Below, piece by piece: positions 54,772 to 61,589 of a stretch of 64,000 nucleotides of DNA. The stretch's first letter is position 1. Every line of letters begins with the position of its first letter. The stretch is taken from contig OZ025785.1 of the NCBI GenBank assembly GCA_964019425.1, forward strand, positions 1,573,501 to 1,637,500, read 5' to 3'. The translations under genes were made by a program, and so were the position numbers. Below the pieces are notes generated by a model. That model ran no database searches and was not told the origin of the DNA. It was given only the letters and a program-made list of their open reading frames with translations. Origin of the DNA: Flectonema sp. DT1601 (lineage: Eukaryota; Euglenozoa; Diplonemea; Diplonemida; Diplonemidae).

Positions 54772-57210
54772 CAGACATCTACTCACACAGTGATTCCAAT
54801 AGGGGCGTTTACTGCTTTTATTATATTCACTATTTCAACTACACGAGTGAACTTGGGCTGTCAAATCTAGCGGTCGTCCATTCACTCTTTATCCATTTAC
54901 TCTTTTATTACCCTCCAGCCTTTTGCAGTTGGACAACAATGTGGCTCGCTGAGTCTTGCTCACGTATGTCATATCCTCTCCTTTGTTACATTTCTGCGTT
55001 TTATTTTTAAATATTTGTTAGTGAGTTGATGTTATTTATTCACTAACGAACACGTTCAAAAAAGAGAAAGTAGAAACAAAGCTACGAGAATCCTTCAACC
55101 TCAACCAGTAGGAACAAAAGTGTCCAATGAGGTCAATCACCAATTTCCTTTGGTGTTGCAGAAGATTACTTGACACCAGTCAGTTCTCTTCTAAGAAGTA
55201 ATTCATCAGTTGATTTATAGAACGATACTCTCCATTTGATACATTTCTTTTCTAAATTTCAACAGAATTTACATCAGCTTCTCTGTATTAAGTGAACAAA
55301 ACAACAAACTCTTTCGCTGGAAACTCTTAAGGTCGACCAGCTGTTGTTTTTTTATTTATTTTTTTTTTTTTATCCCTCGCACTGTCTTTTGTAGTTCTCA
55401 AACAATCGAAACGTTGATTCTGAACAACCGAAGCTGTAGTGACTCAGCTGTGGTATGACTGCAGGTTTGCGGACAGCAAACATTTTAATTTTTCTGATGC
55501 CACCCAGCTGAGTGTTAGTTCAATCAACAAGGCTGTCTGATGTCAGCTGTGCTATCGTTCGATACGTACGCCCTAATCATTGCAGTTGAATTAAAAAATT
55601 ATTTTCCCCTTTGCGAGTAAGCAACCTGATTTATGAACGTGACACGTATCGTATTTAATTGACCACCCGGATTGAAATCAATTGAAGAGCGTTACCCAGA
55701 AAAGTCATCGTCTTTCATCTAAATCTGATCTGTTCTTTATTTTATTGCATCCGTAGAGCAATTCAACACTGACAGTGATTCCGAATCGGAAACACTTGCA
55801 ACCAGTCAAGTGCCTGTGTATAGAATTAGTTCTTTTACGTTGTGTGTTGTTTGTTTAGTTTGTAATTCTTTTTTTTTATTTCATTCCCAAGTAAGATTAT
55901 GATATTGTAGCTGGTAGCACCACGTCAGTGCACAGACAACATCAATTGACGAGTTGGAATATAAAAAGAAGTCGTTCTTAGAATGCTTCAAATTCCTGAC
56001 GGGGGAGTAACTCAAGAGCTTTATAATCGAAGTACTGGACTCTCGTTGGGTTTCCCTTTGAGTGTTGCAGTTCGATTGTAAAGTGTATTGAATTTTAATT
56101 ATCCAGTCCGATGTTTCTGTAATTTATGCTGACGTACGCATCACCCATTTTATCAGTCATGCGTTGGGGAGTTCCACAGATGTAGTTCGTGGCTTCAGAT
56201 CGATTCGCTCTGCAGCTTTCGTATTAGCGACACGCCTGTTGTTACGACAGCTTGTTGATCCTTTCTTTTTTTTATTTTTTACAACCTAAACATTTAATTT
56301 GTTTCAGTCGGAGGGATTCCTCTGTTCTAACCCGACTGCTGCAGTTCTCTGTTTTTAAATTCGAATACATCAAATTAGTTACGCGTCGCAGTCAGCGCTA
56401 TCATTAGAAACGTAGATAGTCGTTACGAGTAGCTTTTTATCTTATTTTTGATAAAAATAATACTTCAGTACTCTTTGAGTGTTGTTTTCAGTTGTTATGT
56501 TTAAGTCTTTTGACTGAACAAATATTTGAATACTTTCTTTTGATTACATCAATTTGTTGAGTTCGATTAGCGTCTCAACAAACAACAACAAAAAACAAGA
56601 ATCAATCACCCGAATAAATCAGTTGCAGTCTGTAGCTTTGAATTGCTAGTGTCGGAGCCCTTTTTTGGTGTTCCCGTTGAAGGATGTGGTAATTCACTCA
56701 GAGAACTACAACTCTCACCGAAAAAAATAGAATCCGAAAGAAACCGCTATTTGTGAATAAGCGAGAATTGCTTTCCCCTTTCTTTTATTTTCCTACACAA
56801 AGAAACGCTGCAAAGGAGACAAGAGACTTCAAGAGTTGGCACGTTGCAAACGCCTTCAGATCTGGGAAGATTCGAGGCCTAAGAATGTATTGCACAACCT
56901 GGACGGGGAGAATCATCGAACAGACTTGCTGTTCTCAGTCCTAAACACTTCGCCATTTTGAAGAGTACTTCTCTTGTCTCTCGTTGCGGAAAGTTAAGAG
57001 TTCGAAACGTACATAACCCTCATCGCGTCGCTTCTTTTCTTATAACCCCCCCCAGCTTCTATTTATTTAACCCCTTAGCTCGTAGAAAGTAGAATTCGTA
57101 CCTTTTGTTTATTTATGTCTTATTCTATTATCAGATATAAAATGGGAGGAGGGAGGAATTAAGAAGGAAGCTGAGAAAATACCAACTAGTGCGAAGTATT
57201 AGTGTCTTTT

Positions 57211-57221
57211 CTATTTCTCAG
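57211..57221 (+). promoter_or_regulatory. Candidate splice acceptor upstream of FKBP gene
   Basis: CTATTTCTCAG ends 14 nt before the ATG at 57236. Confidence 0.45.
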
Positions 57222-57235
57222 AACTTTAAACAAAA

Positions 57236-58111
57236 ATGAAGTTGTTCTCAGCGACTGTTCTCTGCCTGTTTGCCCTCGCCAATGCCGGCAACATGGACAA
57301 ATACAACCAGAGAACTGGAAGAAAGTTCTTAGCCGAGAAGGAAAAAGAAGACAGTGTAAACAAGCTTCCATCGGGGATGCTTTTTAAAGTATTGAAGAAG
57401 GGAGACGGAGGCAAGTCACCTGGTCCAAGTGATCAGTGTGATGTTCACTACTCCGGTACTCTCAGAGACGGAACCAAATTTGACAGCAGTTACGACAGAG
57501 GTTCCCCAACTGCATTTGCTCCAAACCAAGTGATTAAAGGATGGACTGAAGCCCTTCAGCTCATGTGTGAGGGTGACAAGTGGCAGGTTTGTTATTTCTC
57601 TTTTCGTCACGAGTAACTTTTCAAAATGAAAACTCAACAAACTCAAACAGCTTTACATCCCATATGAGATGGCCTACGGAGAGCGTGGATCTCCACCAAA
57701 GATCCCTGGATTCGCTCCTCTTGTATTTGATGTTGAACTGATTAAAGTAAAGGAGGGTGGTAAAGACTGTTCTGAGGCAAAGGACAAGTTGAAGGTTTGT
57801 TTTTTATACCGACGGAGAATAAACCATTCAGATATTTCTTATGATCATGATTTATTTTCCTCCGTGCGACAGGATTCTGTCTGCGTTCAACGAAATATAG
57901 CTAATATATAATAATAGGATAATCTGAATGGTTTTGTTTATTTATTTCTAAAGATGATCAAATCTTTCGTAATATACTTACTTTCGGTTAACTTACGTAT
58001 TCTCGCCTGAGTCTCCGAATTACGTAATGAATTATTTACAACTTTTGATATTTATCTGTCGAACGAATATAAAAACAGGAGCAACTTGGAGGCGAGCCTG
58101 CCGAGCTCTGA
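57236..58111 (+). CDS. Secretory-pathway FKBP-type peptidyl-prolyl isomerase
   Basis: Three exons (57236-57586, 57651-57794, 58079-58111; introns 64 and 284 nt), 175 aa. A signal peptide ([18 protein letters not shown]) is followed by a single FKBP domain: [40 protein letters not shown] and, after the first intron, [13 protein letters not shown] with [14 protein letters not shown]. The active-site pattern Y, F-D, V-I, W, Y and F is kept, although the usual GSG or G(R/Q) before SP is replaced by [10 protein letters not shown]. It catalyses cis-trans proline isomerisation in the ER or outside the cell, like FKBP2/Mip. The C-terminus after exon 3 reads [10 protein letters not shown]; the final AEL is a weak xxEL retrieval candidate. 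The 284-nt second intron is the longest I placed in this window. Confidence 0.88.
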
Positions 58112-58427
58112 GTCAGCAAAGGTTTTGTAAGAGGCAAATAAAAATAATCGAAGATGTAAGTAACCGTACGAAGACACGTACTAAGTGGTCGGTGAGAAAT
58201 GACGGTTTGACCTCCGCCATTTCGTTTTGTGCCGCTCAACTCAGTTGAGCGGCGTTGTTTCATTGTGAGGTATTTATTTAATTAGCGGCAAATATTTTTC
58301 CTTCTTTTTCAGCAGATCTTGTTGCGGTTAGCGGCAACTGCAATGGCGTGAAATAAAATTTAGTTCCATCAGTTTGATTCAGTCTCTTCTCAGTAAGGAA
58401 TTATTATTTTTTAGTCGATAGAACCAG
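58112..58427 (+). other. Intergenic with palindrome
   Basis: Contains the 23-nt perfect inverted repeat at 58231-58253 and two short repeats of TTAGCGGCAA (58281-58290 and 58327-58337 region). CTCTTCTCAG ends at 58393, before the hydrolase gene. Confidence 0.5.
58231..58253 (+). terminator. Perfect GC-rich palindrome between FKBP and hydrolase genes
   Basis: An 11-nt arm GCCGCTCAACT, one central C, and its exact complement. It stands 120 nt after the FKBP stop codon. It may act in RNA 3'-end formation, as a protein-binding site or as a cruciform; the terminator label is only a guess. Confidence 0.3.
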
Positions 58428-59427
58428 ATGTCAGAACGAAAGGTTCTAGTGAACGGAGTTGAGTTACGGGCAACAGTGAAAGAAGGAAACGGATCCCTGC
58501 CGATGATGTGGGCGCATTGCATGGGAGGCTGCAGAAAAAGTGAAGAGATTGAGGGATACTTTAATTGGAGGACTGATTGCGTTGAGAAACTCGTGAAGTA
58601 TGACTCCCGAGGGCACGGGGAAAGTGTCGGTGGAGGGGATCCAGAGGATTATATTTGGGCAACTTTATCACACGACTTGACGGGTGTTGCTAAACAACTT
58701 TGTGGACAAAACTCAAAGTTGATAGTCGGCGGTGCTTCAATGGGATCGGCTACTGCAATTCATGCGGCTGTGGCTTCGCCCAGCAGGATTCGACTTCTGA
58801 TTCTCTGCCTACCACCTCCCTGTTACGAATCTCGTACTGAAAAACGCAACTTCATGAGCGTACTTTCGGAGTCCTTCGAGAAGCCTGGCGGTTATGATAA
58901 ATACGTTACAATGAACAGAGCGGCTAAACCACTTCCTCTGTTCGCAGCCGCGGGAAGGTATGTCTTGCCTGCAGCTTGATCACAATAGTTCAGATGGTGC
59001 CTACTACTAACAAACAACAAACAGAAAACACACGTGGGAAGCACCCGCATTCTTACCTGAGTCAGCTCACTTGGCGATGAAGGGAGCGTCACTGTCCGAC
59101 TACCCCCCGCGGGACGTGCTGAGGGAGCTCAAAACACCAACACTCATCCTCACATGGGAAGGCGACTCAATGCACCCGGAGGAGAGCGCAACTCACTTGC
59201 ATTCGTTGATTCCAAATTCAACGCTTCACATCGCACGAAAATTTGAAGAAGTTGAGAAGTGGCCGGACCTCGTCGCTGATTTTATCCGCGCTAACCAGGC
59301 TGTAGTGCCTCCGCCACTTGCCGACCCCTCCGCGATGGATGCTTCGCTTCTCGCACATGATGGAAACAATCCCTCAGAAGCACAACTAGCAGCTGCTCGT
59401 AGGAAATGCTGCTGTTGTATTTCATGA
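58428..59427 (+). CDS. Alpha/beta hydrolase-fold protein with CaaX-like lipid anchor
   Basis: Exons 58428-58957 and 59025-59427 (67-nt intron, phase 2), 310 aa. Fold markers: MMWAHCMGGC (oxyanion HG region), VKYDSRGHGES (the DxRGHGxS strand-turn), nucleophile elbow GGASMGSATA with the serine near residue 108, and TLILTWEGDSMHP carrying the acid aspartate. The catalytic histidine, normally in a GHxxxxE segment before the last helix, is not obvious: the place reads ARKFEEVEKWPDLV. Activity is therefore doubtful, unless HIARKF supplies the His. The C-terminus KCCCCIS is a CaaX-like farnesylation box with extra cysteines for palmitoylation, suggesting membrane attachment. The substrate is unknown. 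Confidence 0.82.
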
Positions 59428-60037
59428 GATGTTTGTATTTAATATTATTTCAGATAATCCAATTCGAGTGCTGTACTGATTAAGGTCTCCTTCGTACACA
59501 GACTCAAACAGCCGGATGTGAACTCGTTTACTTTCTGTTTAGGTTTCTCTCATTTGTTTCGTTCTCTAGATATTAAGCTCCGCAATCGGTAATAACTACC
59601 GAAAAGGTTGCACGAATTGCGACTCCGACTTTCACTAGTTGGAAGTGGAAAGACAAAGATCTGGCGATGTGTTCTGAACCGACTACTCGGTTTGAAAATA
59701 GCAACAAAAATGATTTCATTATCTTTGGTAAACTTAAATACAAACCAACACTTCATTAAGTCTTTTCAAAACTAAATAATAAGCTGCTCGTACTCCAACT
59801 GGAGTCCGCAAACTGAAAGGCAGTTCGATTCCACTAAGTGGTCTTTGCAAAACATATCCACAATTAGTTATTAAAGATGATTACCTACTAGTCCTGCAGG
59901 GAATAATGAAAATGATGAGGTAGAAGTTCAACTGGTTTGGTATCTGATTCGGTTACTGTAATTAGAACACATCAATAGTGAAGTCTATTCTTTTATTTGA
60001 TATTATCTTTAGGAGTGAAGAGAACGAGAAGTGGGAG
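59428..60037 (+). other. Intergenic and leader of mannosyltransferase gene
   Basis: No gene recognised. A TTAG ending near 60012 precedes the preferred ATG at 60038; an upstream in-frame ATG at 59978 would add a T-rich leader and is probably untranslated. Confidence 0.4.
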
Positions 60038-61204
60038 ATGAATATGGCGAAGCAGAAGGCGATGGCTGCGGTTGCTATTCTGTCGTTGCTGAGCACGTTG
60101 TCAGTGTTCTCCTGGAGCGGTGGTGATGTCGACAGTCATACGGAGAGAGCAGCAGACATTGCACAAAAGTCTCAAAATCTCAAGAGGATCGCTGAAGTTA
60201 CTGCACAGCCAACTACACAAGTTGTGGTGGCTGCAGATGAAAAACGAGTTCTGACACCTGAAGCATCAGCAAACTTATTTCACACAGGAAAGGTTATGCA
60301 CCACACAGACGGACTTGCAGATAATTCCGGACTGTTGAATGGAGTCATTTTAATATTGTATGGAGGTCGGTTAGGTGGGGGATACTTTAGAAAGTACGCA
60401 CTCCCACGTATGAATGAACACTTCTTAAGGTGCTTCCCGTACCCTCTTCATATATTTTATGAAGAAGGTGTACCAGAAGAAGAGCTATTATCTCTGAGAC
60501 AGTTGGCGAATTACACAAACGTGACCTTTGAATTGATATCATTTGCGAAGTTGCCTCCCGGGGTGACTGAAGACAAAGTCGACAAGTGGAAGAGGGAGGG
60601 AACACAAAAGAAGTTTCAAGGGAGAGGATATCGACAGATGTGTAGATTTTGGGCTGGTTCTGTTTGGTCATTCCCCTCCCTACAAAAGTACAAATACTAC
60701 ATGAGATGGGACACTGATTCAATAATTCCAACTACTGTTCCCTCCGATCCATTTAAACGTTTAGAAAATGGTAAATGTACTTACGGTTATAATCGACTCA
60801 AGAATGAGAATCCACACGTGACAGTTAGCCTTTGGGAAACAACACTGAAATGGATGGAAGATTCAAACCTGTCACCAGCTTCCCAAAAAAGGATCAAAAA
60901 CACGATTCTAGAAAATGGGAAATACATGGGGGCGATGTATTATAATAATTTCGAACTCGGAACTCTAGAACTGAAGAACCACCCGTCGTACCAGTCATTC
61001 TTTCGATATATCGACAGCCATGAGCCGTTTGGGATATTTCGTTATCGCTGGGGAGATGCTCCACTTCATACGATTGGAATCTCAGCAGCCATCGAAGACA
61101 AGAAACAATACTGCAACTACAGCAGAGTTGAGTTTCCATATCAACACAACCCCGCTAAGAAGAACATCGCAGCAATTCCATCACAAGTTCGTTGTAAGAG
61201 ATAA
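60038..61204 (+). CDS. GT15-family alpha-1,2-mannosyltransferase-like (Kre2/Mnt1/Ktr)
   Basis: 388 aa, type II Golgi membrane topology: a short basic N-terminus (MAKQKA), one hydrophobic anchor (about 8-25) and a stem, then the catalytic domain. GT15 motifs are strong: GYRQMCRFWAGSVW (family GYRHMCRFxSG), YKYYMRWDTDS (family YYWRVEPD, near the metal site), CTYGYN (YGF), YYNNFELGTLE (family FWSNFEIGS, with the nucleophile-type glutamate kept) and FRYRWGDAPLHTIG (RWGDAPVHSI). These enzymes add alpha-1,2-mannose to N- and O-glycans from GDP-mannose. GT15 is best known from fungi. The start at 60038 was chosen because an acceptor-like TTTAG lies just upstream. Confidence 0.9.
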   Translation: MNMAKQKAMAAVAILSLLSTLSVFSWSGGDVDSHTERAADIAQKSQNLKRIAEVTAQPTTQVVVAADEKRVLTPEASANLFHTGKVMHHTDGLADNSGLLNGVILILYGGRLGGGYFRKYALPRMNEHFLRCFPYPLHIFYEEGVPEEELLSLRQLANYTNVTFELISFAKLPPGVTEDKVDKWKREGTQKKFQGRGYRQMCRFWAGSVWSFPSLQKYKYYMRWDTDSIIPTTVPSDPFKRLENGKCTYGYNRLKNENPHVTVSLWETTLKWMEDSNLSPASQKRIKNTILENGKYMGAMYYNNFELGTLELKNHPSYQSFFRYIDSHEPFGIFRYRWGDAPLHTIGISAAIEDKKQYCNYSRVEFPYQHNPAKKNIAAIPSQVRCKR

Positions 61205-61589
61205 TTGTTTTTAACACTTTGACGGAATCCACGAGAACAACTCCGACAGTACTTCGCTTATGAAAATAAGTCACTTTCAATACCTGAGTTGAGACCTTTT
61301 ACTTGATACTTGTCTCTAGTTAGCTGCAGTTTTCATTTAACAACTGGGATGCGAACCGCTTCCCTTGAGAAGGTATTCAATTCGATTACTATTTGGAGAC
61401 AAATCCTTTTATGTTGTGAAAAGCAAACCTGCGATATTTTAATTACATTTTATTCACCAGTCTAAAACAAGAATGAGCTGTCGAATATGTGGATCTCAAA
61501 GATATGTATTTTATTAAAAGTGTGTTGTTGTGGAATATAAAACTATTTACTGAATAAATAAATTAATACTTTCTAACAGGAATGTACAA
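61205..61589 (+). other. Intergenic
   Basis: No gene seen. TTTCTAACAG ends at 61579, 10 nt before the receptor start codon; a competing out-of-frame ATG lies at 61582. Confidence 0.4.
61571..61579 (+). promoter_or_regulatory. Candidate splice acceptor upstream of glutamate receptor
   Basis: TTCTAACAG ends 10 nt before the ATG at 61590. Confidence 0.4.

Larger units (their letters stand above)
36386..57235. other. 20.8-kb gene-poor, T-rich region
   Basis: No supportable gene on either strand; the longest open frames are about 100-115 codons and are mostly low complexity. The + strand is markedly T-rich. Pure homopolymers include T runs at 38794-38819, 40207-40232 and 40901-40926 and A runs at 40799-40823, 41772-41795 and 48424-48451. 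Two sub-regions have a more even base mix and fewer runs (about 43.1-45.7 kb and 52.2-56.9 kb) and could hold decayed genes or non-coding RNA. No satellite array, tRNA, rRNA or recognisable transposon was seen by eye. Several hairpins are listed separately. Candidates for its role are a regional centromere, an origin or a long non-coding transcription unit. Confidence 0.6.
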
